DNA of 64,000 bases from the NCBI GenBank assembly GCA_002633005.1, contig NMRA01000024.1:22735-86734 (forward strand), given 5' to 3'. How positions within the stretch are numbered: the stretch's first letter is position 1; the number at the start of each line of letters is the position of its first letter. A program made the position numbers and the translations under genes. The notes below the pieces were generated by a model. It saw only the letters and a program-made list of their open reading frames with translations, searched no databases and was not told where the DNA came from. Positions 24,639 to 37,023 of the stretch are shown here, in pieces. The DNA is from Phoronis australis (Eukaryota; Phoronida; Phoronidae).

Positions 24639-24885
24639 CTGGCTTTGCAACGCCATGCCCTAGACCACAACGAGTGTGAGGCAGGCACACCTCGTTAGGT
24701 TGGGAATAGTAATACCCATCATTGCAGCTGCACACTGAGTCCTTGTTTTCTAGGCACCGTTCAACAAGGTGTTGATAGCGGCGTTCGCACGTATCGCATT
24801 CAAGGCAACGCCATTTACCATCTTTGTATATAATGTATGTGTCCTTGCCATCAGGACACTTGACGTGGTTAGCTTCCCTAGTATC
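24639..24885 (-). CDS. TNF-receptor cysteine-rich exon 1
   Basis: This 247-nt exon (acceptor ttttgcag, donor gtaaaa, phase 0 to 1) encodes about 82 residues beginning DTREANHVKCPDG. The cysteine pattern (KCPDG, WRCLECDTC, ERCLENKDSVCSC, then a NDGYYYSQPNEVC block) is that of TNFR superfamily cysteine-rich domains, disulfide-bonded ectodomain modules that bind TNF-family trimers. The CxxCxxC run and the spacing to CLENKDSVCSC are the strongest signs. It splices in phase to the exon at 24114-24281, which continues the cysteine repeats. The plus-strand ORFs over the same bases are shadows. Confidence 0.87.
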
Positions 24886-25527
24886 CTGCAAAACAACAAG
24901 GCATGGGAAATGATACAATCATTTCGAGTTCCATTTCGAGTAAAAGGATTGGAGACCGGGCCCTGGAATGCAATTGGTGATGACGGGGAAATCTCCCCCT
25001 CTACCAAAAATTTCCTTCTCAAAGGGCAAAAGCATCTTTCACCTCAGGTGAGTGAGGTCCCTGGCTTGTAAAGGGCTGGCAGCTCATTACTTAAGATAAG
25101 GCTCTACAAGTTGATTTGTGCATGACAGCATGACATTTTATTAGCCGAGCAATGACGAACTGTCAGTATCTTTTCAAGACCCAAAAATCAAATCTCTTCA
25201 AAGTAAGGAAAAAGTGCAACCACCATTATAGCGGTTCTACTGGGATCCAAATAAAAAGTTAATTTCTTGCCCCTTTGAAATCTCATGACATCTGATATTC
25301 AGTCCGTTTCGCTGCACCTCGTTCATATGTACAAGAACAGCCGATGCCATCAATTCTCCTGATCATGAGCACTGATCTAAGATGCTTTTGTGTGGGGCAG
25401 GGCAATTACTGCATCAGTGGTGATTTTACCACAATAGGACACTGGCTGAAATAAATTACAATAGCGTCCACTGACACAAGTAATTTAACTGTTTGGCTTC
25501 TGAAATTAAATTCCCCAAAGAAATACC

Positions 25528-26921
25528 ACACGGGTGAGAAACAACATGACCGCTGGTCCTCCAAATCGGACCGACTCACCCAAAACAGGACCGACACACC
25601 CAAAAACATGACCGCCCCACCACAAAACAGGACCGCTAGCGACTGAACATGTAGTTATCAAGGCCTTTGTATGATACTGACAATTATGACGCAACCGGTC
25701 AGCTAGCTGGGTAAAAAAAAGCTTGGCAGCACTGCACTATTGAGCTCCGTTACATCCCCGAAATTTCCCACAGCCCGGGTAGTTCTGCTCGCCACCTCGT
25801 CGTGAAACTTACATCAACATGAGCTCGTGACCGGCACAGGCCCATGCAAAATCTAGAAGTCAACCAACACTCACCTAGCAGGTTGCAGCCGCTTGAATGA
25901 GTGAAAAACAATCTGACTAATTAATGAACTATTGTAACAAAAAGTCTGTCGCGCTCGTGACATGTGCAAGCGCCATTTCCTCAGAAAAATTTTGCGACAT
26001 CTTTCGGAAGATGATGACAACTTCACAGCAGCAAGATTTGTTCTGAAATTTGGTTTGCTGGTATTAAAATACTAAAAACTTATAACGAAATGAAACCAGT
26101 TTCGATAATTTGTTGTGCCATGTACGCAACCTCGTAGAAGAGAAGAACAGTTGACTGAAGAATCGGTGAAAAAAGGAACCGGCCAATGTAAGCCGACCTA
26201 AAAGAACGCATCTCAATTTTAACAGCAGAATAACTACAGAACGACAATTTTTCTCGAGCGCCGATAAATAATTTAGTTTACTGAAGGAAGAGTGTCTTTA
26301 ATAACACTAATTGGCCGGGTGAAGATTTTACATGTTCCGCCGGTGCAAAGCTGTATTAATAGTTAGTATACAGCTTTGACGCACAAAGGCTAGTTGTGAT
26401 GATGCTTTACCCGAGAACCAGAACGCCCTTTTTTTACTTGACTAAAACGTCAAATTGAAGAAAATGATTTTGACATTTTGTTCTAAAACTTACGGAGTGG
26501 ACAAAATTATTTACCTCAAAAGCGTACAACGTGGTTGTTTCTTGTTAGATTTATTAAACGTTGACCTTTCAACTGTTTATAAGTCAAACGCCGCAGCCGG
26601 TAGCCTGGTGAAGTAAAACTCAAAAGCGCTGCGTAATACAAAGCGAAGTGTCCTCTGTAGCGCACAAAAGATTTCAGTGGATTTATCGGCACAAGACCTG
26701 CATATTACATATATAGCCCCATCGTATGATCTGTGTAGGTCTACCAGTAATAAATATTAGCCTGTTTGTCATTGCGGTTTCAGTCCCCGGCGGTCCAGTT
26801 TTGTGGTGGGGCAGTCATGTTTTTAGGTTTCCTTTAGTCCCATTTTCTGGTGCGGCGGTCCCATTTGATCTCCGTAGGTCCTGTTTAGAGGACCGGCGGT
26901 CATGCTGTTTCACACCCGTGT
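25528..26921 (+). mobile_element. 1.4 kb DNA transposon, 'acacgggtg' termini
   Basis: The left terminus acacgggtgagaaacaacat and the right terminus (opposite strand acacgggtgtgaaacagcat) are imperfect inverted repeats of at least 40 bp that continue into subterminal gaccg/cggtc-rich blocks. The interior includes a hairpin (aaagctgtat...atacagcttt) near 26350. No long ORF, so non-autonomous. A second, shorter copy is at 42402-43439. Confidence 0.78.
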
Positions 26922-27265
26922 AACAAATACAATGAAAATAGGACAAAACAATGTAGTTCATGAATTTAGTTCGTTCATCAATATCGCAACGTGTCCAACT
27001 TAATGATATAATCTTGATATAGATAGTGAGGCTGAATACAGGGCTAATGACTTCGTGAATGCTGAACATTTGAATTAACTGACATTTTGATTTGGGCACC
27101 ATTATCATTTGGGTTTGAAACTTAACAAAATCTATAATTGATACGAGTTCCAAGTCAAAAGACTGGTTGACAAAGCAGTTTTTTTGTATAGACAAAACAA
27201 GCTCATGTGTTGGATAAAGGAAGGCTAGACATTGTCTCCCTTAAACCACCACCCAATCTACAAAC

Positions 27266-27403
27266 CCTTTCATTGGATGCGGGTGCATCATTCTTCATTA
27301 CTTCTACATTGCTTGAAGATGGTTCACCATACGCCATGGTACCATATTCCCACACCGCCATCACAAAACTTGACAAAATGAAAAGCCATATCATCTTGTT
27401 GCT
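27266..27403 (-). CDS. Predicted first coding exon (signal peptide) of TNFR-Ig receptor
   Basis: The exon has a good acceptor (pyrimidine tract then ttacag) at its 5' side, then AGCAACAAG and an ATG whose first base is 27394. It encodes about 43 residues starting MIWLFILSSFVMAVW, a hydrophobic signal-peptide-like stretch, followed by a Ser/Asn/Glu-rich segment ending ASNER. A weak donor (AGG|gtttgt) leaves phase 0, which matches the phase-0 start of the cysteine-rich exon 2.4 kb downstream. The open frame runs past this donor to a stop, so exclusive use of the donor is inferred. The acceptor before the ATG implies an untranslated exon further upstream, not located. Alternative: an unrelated short ORF. 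Confidence 0.5.
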
Positions 27404-30400
27404 CTGTAAGGAAACAGAAAATTATTGCAAAATCGGAATTTGCAGGGCTCTTCAAGGGTTAGGATTGCATCATTCATACATGCAAGTCAATCTTAATTCC
27501 TGCAGTCACAGCTTTCTTGGCAAAAGTGTAGAAATTTATAACTGCCCAAAGGTATCAATTCTGGCCAGTCTCATTTTACAGTTCTTTTAATGACACATCC
27601 TATATGTTCAGGATATCACCTGGTGCGTTTAACTTGAAAACAACTAAGATGTATGAGAAACTATGGGTGGCCATTCATGCAAAGAACATCAAATTGTACC
27701 GTTATTTAATTCCATTTAATAAACTCAATGCCAACTGTATGACAATTCAATCTCATCTTGCGCATTTAATGCTATGACATCAATTCAATCAACTCTTGTT
27801 GATTCCATAAATTCCATATCATGCTGTTATGTATATTTCATTGCAATATTAGTTTTTGGCCAAATTAGAAGAAGTGATAAACAAAATCGACGATAGGCTA
27901 TTCCCATGCATGTCCTCCATGCTGATAGGTCGTTCAATAGGAATGTTGGAGCATGCAGGCTGGAGTTGTTTTCAGTTGACAAATATGGTGCCATGCATTG
28001 TGATGTGTACTGAACATTCTGTTACGATACTGTTTTTGCCCTAATAAGCGCCCAGAGAGCTTAGAAAAATTCACTTCAGGGAGAGGCGCTAATCTTCGAA
28101 ACAGGTGAAATTAATCAAATTTACGCTCTGTGGCGCATCTGTAACTTATGACAGTTTCTAAGAAATTGCGGTACATTGCTATCAAACTTAGTTGTTAAAT
28201 TACAAGCATTTTTCAGAAAATCCCACTGCGAAGACATATGCGAATATTTTTAAATGGCCACCATGTGACGTACAAAACATCAAATCTGTTCAAAAATGGG
28301 AAGGCGTTGTTGTCTCCTTAATAGAAACCTATTTGCCAAATTCCATGAAAATGCACTCATGAACTACAAATTCAAGATACAGAGGTGAACATCAAAACAT
28401 TTTGCTACAAGGGGACACAGCAGATAAGCTTGGCTTTGTTACGGTTCGTCGTTGGCTCCATAGGAATACATCTTTCATAGCAGATAGGGAGGTGGACACC
28501 AGAAAACGGGTCCAAAAATAAAAATGGACACCAGGAAGCGCAGACAACATCAAATCTGTGTAAAAACGGGAAGGCATTGTCGTCTATATAACAGAAATTT
28601 AATTGTTGAATTTCATGAAAATACATTACTGAAATCCGCAGATACAGATGCAAAGTAAACGTAAAAAACATTTTGCCACTAGGGAGCATAGTGGTATCAG
28701 GATCACTTCAACACTCGCTACCATTTCTTGACGGCTCCGTAGGAATACAAGTGAAAAATTTGTGAAGGGCTTGCATTACTTTAATTTTTAAAAATATTCA
28801 TCATCGCCCCAATTTGTTATAATAGATATTAATAGAAAGGAGAAAGTTCAAATATTCTGTTGGCACACTTTTCATTTTATGTTATTTAGTATCCTAACAG
28901 ATATGATCTTGTGTAAATCATGAAAAATGGCAAAAATTTGCTGTTGCTGAATTTCGGCCATATTGGTAGGGCGGTCGAACCAAAATTTTTTTTTCTTTTT
29001 GAAAATATTCTCTATTATCATCGGAAAGATAATGCATCCTCAATAAAAATCGAAAAATTATCAAAATCGAGCGAAGCAGTGCAAAGTTATTGCAATTTTT
29101 GTGGCGAAATTTGGGTCACTTGTTTGGATCGGTTCGTCCATCTTGGACGACAGCGGAATAAGTTACACTTGGCTAAAAAAGTTGAAATATTTTTTTAAAT
29201 GTTTTTTTTTGCTTGACAGACAACTGTTCTTCAAGGCTTGATTATGTGCCACAAAATGATTCATATTTCTCTAAATTTTGTGGCAAATTTGTGCTTTGAA
29301 GTCGTGTTTTGTAACTTGTTGCTTTCTTACTTCAGGTTATCAAGGCAACAACTATGAAGAATCTTAATTAGACAAATAGGCTGTGTTGGATTGTGAAGCT
29401 TCAAGCCTCCAAGCCTTGTTCGTTGCAACTTCATATTTTTTAAGTCATGGTTGTGGAATTCTGGTGTAACGAAATACCGTAGTTAGTCGCAATGGTAATA
29501 GTTATATGCATGCAGTTTCATATCATGAAAATTTGTGCTGTTGGATACCATTTGTAATGCTTAATGATCTAAAGTGCTGTGCATTCTATGTAACTTATAG
29601 TTAAAGACTGGATCATTTTGGCTTACACATTATGGTTACTGTACTGAAATTATATCAGTTTTGACTGATGTAGGGTAGATATAACCCTCAACTACCTTGA
29701 AAGTCTTTCACTCTAGAAAATTGAAAGGTCACTTCCTTCGTACTCACCGCTTAAGTAAAACATAACATTTTGTATTGGACTTATCATCTTTGAGCTATGT
29801 CAAGAAATGGAATTGAAAGAACGTATGCCAGGGATTAATTATCATATGAAAGAAGCAAAATTTTGGAAGGTTGACGAATCTTGTCAAAACTGAAGGTTTT
29901 TCGTCTAGTATCTTTTCTTGTCGGTGCCTTGGATGATCTGCTCAATAAAGATGAAAACAAATTTGTGTCATGTTTGGGAAGTTAATGACTGATAATATCA
30001 TTGGTGTACATGTACATGCGTAAGAGCTGTAGACTGTTGCCACTAGGTGGAACACAGAAAAAGTAATTAGCCACACCAGAATTACATGTAATGTGACTGT
30101 TTTTGACTGAGATAGAAATGAAGACCTCTTTTAAATAAGATACGTTATCATCAAGGAAACTTTTTCTCATCAATACAAAACATGCAACTCGTTTATTTTT
30201 CCAATCTTTTAGTTCTCTCATAACTGAATCAGAAATAGTGAAATCCTCAGCTTAGCACAACAATTCATTACAATGCGACTTCATTTTGGCAGTACAGGCC
30301 GGGGAAGATGTACCACTGAAGGAGGCACCCCTTCAAGTGATCTGTACTGAAATAGAAAATCAGTTGAAGGCTCTGATGCAAGCTTAAAAATCATACAGTT

Positions 30401-33400
30401 AGTCATTTAAAATACTCCAGTAACTTGTTAAAATTCATGAAAATTCACTTCCTTACTCTACTTGAAATGAAACTGGCTTTCACTGCGCAAAAAGGCCCTA
30501 AAAATAGATATAAAGCGATCCAAAGACACTCGCATAATTTATTTACTTGGCTGCCATGACAAACCACGTGGAAGTAGAAAAGTCCACAGATGTCATCAAA
30601 CTTTGTATGTTTTGCGCACTCAACACTAGTTACATTTGTATTGCGATTGGTGCATTATTTAGAGGGGGTGGGTTAGTCATAAAACCGAACGAAAAATTTT
30701 TATTTTCTTTTTTCTTGATATAGAAATTTCGAATTTAATTTTAAATTTTACAAAAATAGGACTTCAGTAAAAATTCTTCGTCAAGATTCCAAAAATTTTA
30801 CCATATTTTCGCACACAAATAACCTTCACACAACTTGGTAAGGACTATCCTATGTGGGCGAACTCGGTCACTTGCCGGTATGCCGTCCAGTTTGTGTGGT
30901 TGGAAAATTTTGAAATCAAGGTCGAAATCATATGTCCCGTGGAGTATGAAAATGCAGATGAAGTCCATGAAAAGATTTGGAGATAGTAAACTGAATGTTT
31001 CTGGACCTGTTAATGTGAGTTTTGTTTGATCAGTTAAATTTTTACTCGCGTTAAAAATTTTTAAATGTTGATGTTCAGCACGGCAAAATCACCGACAGGC
31101 GGAAGTGACATCACCAGCCAAGATTTCAAAAGCGGTTTTAGATACATTCACATAACGCTTTTGTGCACTTCGGGGGCATGTGACATTTGAATGCAGTCTC
31201 CTACACAGACTCACGAGATTGGTTGGGGTCTGCTACAGGGCACTTTTCCATTCGCATTCTTGGAATATCATTGGCTGTTCCGATTTCAAGAAACAAGGCA
31301 TTCTATTGGTTAGTTATATAATAGGTCAAACTAGTTCACCAACATGGCGACTTCCAGTAAAAGAATGTTGATGGATTTACAGCCGTCTCTCTGTTTTCAT
31401 CAAACTCCCATATTTCAAAGCTAACGAGTCAAGGAAATTACGTCACCAGTAAAGTGTACGGAACATGTTATGATAATTATCGTGTATACTATGCTGGATT
31501 CTGAAGTGATTGACTTTTTACGAAATAATTTGTGGAAGAAATTAGGCCACCTACAACAAGTTACAACACTCTAACAGTCATTTTAGGCGTACTATAGCAC
31601 CGAATACTGGGAAAGGAATAGCTGAGTGCGTCGCGGCCATGGGAGATTGTCTCGATCTTTTCAGAGTACACCCTCTCGTATGTTGACGTGTTCATTTACA
31701 TTATATAAGCTCCCGTGAATACCGTGAAGGTTGAACTAGTGGGTTAGATAAGGATATATGCTGAAATTCGGCTATTATTCATTGTCATTGCATAGTAGAC
31801 TGGCACACTTGTCACTATTAACAGAAGAGCATAAAAATGCAGTCAATGGTTCTAAACACAAACATTAAGTAGTCTAGAAATAGTTTTATAATGACTGACA
31901 TTATCGCTTTTGGCGGTGCCATTCAGCAATCACTGCCATCGACGGCATCGTACAGTCGTGCGGAGTGTTCAATTATTTCGGAATGTGTTTGTTGCTGTGA
32001 AATTAGGATTATACCCACTCTTTAGTATAATCAGCAAGATAAAACCTCACCCTTTTGTGAGTTGGCACAGTCAATAAAACTGCTCCATTCTGGTGTGAGC
32101 CTCAATGGAATAGTCAACTTTTCTGATAACATAATTATGCAAAGTTATTATTTACAGGGAATTGAATTTCAGCAAAAAGATGGACTGTATTCTTGTTCAC
32201 TCAAGAAGCCTCAGTTGTATATGAAACATTGAGTGGTTTTGGTGCAAAATGGATCATTTTGTGCAGTTCGAACCTAAAAGCAAAAATTTTTGTGTGGAAT
32301 TTATTTGGAAATTCGCCCTTTCATGGTGACTTTTGCAATGCCCGAGTCACTGGTCAGAGGGGCACATTTGGTCATATGCAATCTATGCAAGTGTCCTCTC
32401 TCTCCTGGACCCTGACTCGTCAACTGTTTCATTTTTTTGCTTTCCATATTCACATGATGTCAAGTGTTGCAGTTTGCAACGATCTATTAATTTCAGTCTA
32501 ATTGCAAAACCAGAACCATTCTAAAACATTCAGAAACTACTATGGTCATCTTGGAGTTAGACTTTGTAAGCAATCGAACTTTAAAAACCTGGTTCGTTGA
32601 AATGACTAGATGCAAAAACATCTCACATTTTAAAATTGGGAGGTCAGGGTACTTCAAAGATTTAAGTTGGGTCACTTAACCCAAATCGACGGTTTCTTGT
32701 GTGTTAGGTGGGTTGGATTGTTACTCAGGCAATAGTCACTCACTGGCAATCCGCATTTTGAGAACATGTTTTAACGCCTGCTATTCAGTGAAAAACTGGT
32801 TCTCAAATTGGAGGTCCCCTGTATGTGACTATTACCATCATGCTTTGCTCAGTGTTTTTAGCAACATGCTAGTGTTTCATTCTTGTGGTTATGATCTACA
32901 TGATACAGCAGTGATTTTAGTCAACATTTCGGTCTTTTCGAAAAGTTTTTCAAAATTACAAATTTGACTCTTATTGAGGGGGCCTCCTCGTGGCAAGAGT
33001 TGGGCAGAGTGAAATCCTTGAGAACATTCGCACTGGCAAACATCCTCACGTTGACTCAAAATTAAAAACCGTGACATCATTAATGTGTTCCTAGAAATAT
33101 TACACTCATAAGCTACAAAACACAACATGCTAAGAAATTTGTCTAACATTGGGAACTTTATTTTTCTGATGTTTTGATTAGAAATATGGTCTAGTTTAAG
33201 GATAGACTGAAGTACTAAGTCTGGGCATTAACATAGCCATAGGGCGCACAACAAGGCTACACCCTCTTCATTACATACCCTTCCCCTGATAGAAACTCAT
33301 TTCAGTTTTGTGCTTGCCTAGCTCCTCTGTCCCTGTCCCCTGTTCATGCAGTGCCTCCAGGTTGCCTCTCATTGCAGTCACAATCATTGGTCGCCAACAA

Positions 33401-33520
33401 TTTCAAGTTTGGCAACCTCTGTTGAATAATTCTGACTACACCACTGGTGCTGGGGAATAGGTTATTAAAGACCCGACTTCCACTCAAGTTGCACATTCAC
33501 TGCCTTGTGAAAGCATAGAC
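27404..33520. other. Long stretch with repeats and no supported gene
   Basis: It holds a partial GC-rich transposon copy (28030-28235), tandem-array monomers (28235-28740) and AT-rich sequence. The plus frame ending at 30986 has some protein character (see findings) but no paired exon. Other open frames here look random. Confidence 0.5.
28030..28235 (+). repeat. Fragment of the GC-rich-terminus transposon
   Basis: It starts gccctaataagcgcccag and continues with caaatttacgctctgtgg and gacagtttctaagaaattgcgg, paralleling 16425-16640. Confidence 0.65.
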
Positions 33521-33559
33521 CATTATGAAAGTAACACCTGGGCTCTGGGTTTCAATTTT

Positions 33560-34070
33560 AGTAATGTCTCTCCAAACTGTAAATGTGGTGACCATCAATC
33601 TTATCCTCATATTTTCTTCAAATGTCCCCTCATCGAATCCCTGAGAGACTCACTCTTTCGTGCACTCAATGATAACCAATCAATTGTTAACGCTCTCAAT
33701 TCTTGTAATAATATCCCTACTAGAGTTACATTATTACTGAATGGTAGTCCTAACCTTGACTTTGTTCTAAACGAATTCCTCCTAAGCAACGTTAGCAAAT
33801 TTTTATGTACCGTTTATCAATATTGTTGCATCTCATTTCCCTACATGAATCTGTAAATATTTTTGTTTTTATATATCTGCAATAGCATGTCTAAGTATTG
33901 GAATACTTATTTTAGATACTACTTAATTGTATGTACCTCTATGTATATAAGTTTCATTTATGAATTGTTTACAACCCAGATATAATGCTTCGCGGTTTCT
34001 GGGTTTGTTATTATTTCTTTGTATGTTCTGTGTATCCTTCAATAAATATATATCACAGTGAAAAAAAAAA
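33560..34070 (+). mobile_element. 5'-truncated LINE with poly(A) and target-site duplication
   Basis: An open frame from 33560 to the TAA at 33854-33856 encodes 98 residues with NCKCGDHQSYPHIFFKCP, the CxCG...H...C zinc-knuckle found at the C-terminus of non-LTR reverse transcriptases. A 3' UTR, aataaa at 34041 and an A-run follow. The insert is flanked by direct repeats of about 35 bp, beginning atgaaagtaacacctgggc, at 33525-33559 and 34073-34107, with one mismatch. Confidence 0.85.
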
Positions 34071-34934
34071 TAATGAAAGTAACACCTGGGCACTGGGTTT
34101 CAATTTTTACTCAAAATTTTTTGTTATTCTCCATTCTACTTTTGTTTGAACTCGAGATAAGTTTCTTTTATTCTATATTTGAGTGCTTATTGATGGCAAT
34201 TAATAATCCCAGTATTAGAGCTAAAAGTTCGAGTCTGAGTTCGAGGTTTTACAAGAAATCTTAATTTTTTACTCAAATTTTAGTTCGAATCTAGTGGTCA
34301 TTAAGTACTATCTTGATCTCGCAAGAAAGTGGACTGGAAGTGACAAAAACAATTTTGAGTTCGATTTGGATTGAAAGCTTCACTCTAGAGGTGTATTCCC
34401 AAACATGATCACATAATCCCTTTTCAGGGTTTTAAATCAATCCATATAAGACTGGGCTAGAATATGTTTAGCCCAAAAAGCATTTAAATACATGGTGGAG
34501 AATAAGAAAACATCTGTACTAAACTGTATTGAAAAAGTGAACCTTTTTAAGTTCCTTATACACAAAGTGTACCATTTTTCAAGCTGCTATTAATTCAACC
34601 TCTTATTAGAACCATCATGTAACAATATAAGATTGGTCTTGTACTAACAATGTTGTTTTTGGCCAAAATAGTAGCTAGTAAATCTAATCACAATTGCTCG
34701 CATGAAGATTGGCATGTACAGCAGTTGGATTTGAAACTAGTGTCCAGTGTCAATCTTCACGTGTGTGCTCATGGTTAGACTCTTGATCTCATACTGTTCC
34801 TTACTGAGATTACACGTGGCATATTGGCTTCCGTTGAACTGATAGTTTGTTATTGCTTAAGACCTGGTGCAATAACTATGGCTTTGAGAAGAAACAAAGT
34901 TTCAATTATTTCAAGTCCACTAAGGAACAAGTAG

Positions 34935-35427
34935 CAGGGCTTGGAATTTTCCGCGGAAACGCGGATTTCCGCTTTTTTGAAATGCGCTTTCCGCTTTTTT
35001 TATATTTCCGCGTAAAAAAAAATCGGATTTGATATGAAATTTCCGCGGCAAATTCCTTTCTTACCGCGGCGTTGCAGACGACGTTCATCTCGGAGAGCGG
35101 AAGTTGCTCTTTATGTTTCGGAGGAACGTAAATTGTCAACATTGCTGGGTAAAGCGTGGTGTGGTTTTCAATGGCGGCTCGTGTTATTGTTAAGCGCGGC
35201 AACAAATACTACCGCTCTGCAGCCAAAATTGTGTGGGTTGGGAGCGGACGGGCGAGCGAAAAGGACGCAGACGCATGCTACTGATGGTGGTAACGTTTTT
35301 TTTTTTTTAGTCCTCCCGATTTTTGTCGCGGAAAGGTTCACATTGACCATTTCAAAGGCTGGTTATCGGGCATGATTTGGGCCGTAAAACTTTCCGCGTT
35401 TTTTGTCATTGGTTATTCCAAGCCCTG
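34935..35427. mobile_element. hAT-like MITE with flanking AAGTAG
   Basis: Left end cagggcttggaattttcc; right end, on the opposite strand, cagggcttggaataacc. The direct repeat aagtag lies immediately outside both ends (34929-34934 and 35428-35433). The interior is rich in ttccgc motifs and has no transposase. CAGGG termini suggest the hAT superfamily, although its usual duplication is 8 bp. Confidence 0.72.
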
Positions 35428-35448
35428 AAGTAGAGACAGGGATATATA

Positions 35449-35535
35449 CAGGGCTTGGAATTTTCCTCTTTTAAGAGGATTTCCTATTTTTTGCTTTTAT
35501 TTCCTCTCATTTGATTTCCAGCTTCTTTTTATCAT
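35449..35535 (+). mobile_element. Left end of a second hAT-like MITE, interrupted
   Basis: It begins cagggcttggaattttcctc, 22 bp after the first element ends, and is cut at the point where the GC-rich-terminus transposon starts. Confidence 0.6.
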
Positions 35536-36510
35536 TACCGTATTCGCCGTAATAACCGCCCATGCCCCTATAAGCGCCCCCCCACGCGTTTTCAGACTTT
35601 GCTGAAATAAGCGCCCAGTCCATGAACGTGTACACGAGAACAATGACGTACCTACAGTCCTAAAACTCGGCTACAGTAACGTCTTAAATTTATCAAAAAA
35701 ATTTTGCACGGGTCTACTAGACCACCAGCGGCACTGCTACGTTTGTATTTAGCCGTGACTTTACACTTCAAAGTAACGCAGCGCTTGAAAAAGAACACAA
35801 CAGCGTTGCTACGCTCTCGCGACGACTCGTGTCCCACTACATGTATGTGGTCTGACCTTTCAGTAGACACATCGACTGTCTCATGAATAAAAATAACTTG
35901 TTGAACGCACGTGGCCAGGAAGCGCGCGATACATACATGAACCTGTCATCAAAGACATTAGTCGGGAACTATCTATTCATGAAACGGGTAGCATAGCATC
36001 GGTAAGAAATGAATATTGGCACTAATTTCCGAGAATTTCTAATAGGCCTACTATAACACATGTTTGCGTTATTTTTGAGATGGATTGTTTGATTAACCAT
36101 AATTGATGTTTTTAAGCCGAATATCCAATAAAATGACAACTGACAGTGAATGCTTACACACCCTTACACCGAAAAATAACTGTCAGACATTCACGTACGC
36201 ACCCAGCCACACGGCGACTAATATGGCCCTTACCGAGACAAATGTCGAAAGTTTTTAGCACGAGACTGGCAAGTGCTGAATGAAACACGCTCTGGTTTAG
36301 GCCTATTGCTTGTGCAAATTTCTTTAGACACATCTAGCTAGTTAGATTGCATGGCTCTGGCCAAAAGACAGTCTCTGCTTTGGCAAATGAACTGACACGC
36401 ACACGCTCGCTTACTCGCAGACGAACTTCAAAACAAACGTCACGTGACAACAACATGTGTGTTCGTCCATTTTTCTCGCCGTGTTGCCGATCATACATGT
36501 AGATGGCACG
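35536..36510 (-). mobile_element. GC-rich-terminus transposon, inverted copy, incomplete
   Basis: It starts taccgtattcgccgtaataa and follows the right half of the 16.4 kb element in reverse order (cgtgtacac, cgtggccaggaagcgcgc, catgaaacgggtagc, cagccacacggcg, cgtcacgtgaca). It is lost at the single N at 36511, where sequence with no similarity begins. Confidence 0.7.
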
Positions 36511-36803
36511 NCTTTGCTACCAGCTCTACCGATGTCTCTGACCCATGTTTAACGCAGTTCTTGATCCTTGGAAAACAGGTAGTAACTGAATTTTTTATTT
36601 CGCTAACTGGTACTATAGCATGCCGGGCACACAACACGTATAACCTCCCTGTGGCCGGTTCGCCCCCACGCTTGCCGACGTACTTGTTTACCGACTTAAC
36701 CACAATGCAACATTCTGACCCATTTCCAATATGGCGGCGTTGCAACTCCGCTATTCATACCGCTGGCCAGTCGCATAATGACAAGCGGCGATAATACACT
36801 CAC

Positions 36804-37023
36804 CTGGCTTCAGCTTCGGTGCAGCCACCTTAGACACGGCTGACTTTTCCCTGCCCACCATCCGTGGGTGCTTGGCTGATCCCACCCCCGTGGCACCACG
36901 TCTACTCAGTGCGTCGTACTCTTCATTTCCCCCATAGTTGGTATCAAAGAACTTCTTGAACCACTGTAGGAACTCAAAGTTAGCCTGGAAGCTTCCCTTC
37001 ACCAATTTCTCAATGGGAATGAC
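36804..37023 (-). CDS. MAPRE/EB1 family exon (end of CH domain)
   Basis: A 220-nt exon (acceptor catgcacag, donor gtgagt; phase 0 to 1). It encodes [20 protein letters not shown], then [19 protein letters not shown]. This is the signature of the C-terminal part of the calponin-homology domain of EB1 proteins, which track growing microtubule plus ends, and it starts at the residue where I recall vertebrate MAPRE genes having an intron. A Lys/Pro/Ala-rich start of the linker follows ([13 protein letters not shown]). The EEY in NEEYDAL is a small insertion relative to NYDGKDYDP-type sequences. Exons for the N-terminal half and the EBH domain were not found. Confidence 0.9.

Noticed and set aside
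26815-27195. 126-residue minus-strand ORF
   Set aside because: It begins inside the terminus of a DNA transposon and continues into AT-rich intron; no protein-like pattern.
27207-27590. 127-residue plus-strand ORF
   Set aside because: It is the antisense of the predicted signal-peptide exon and has no features of its own.
33607-33798. Minus-strand ORF over the LINE
   Set aside because: Antisense shadow of the reverse-transcriptase tail, which is the coherent reading on the plus strand.
35034-35375. 113-residue plus-strand ORF and its minus counterpart
   Set aside because: Both lie within the hAT-like MITE at 34935-35427 and reflect its repeats.
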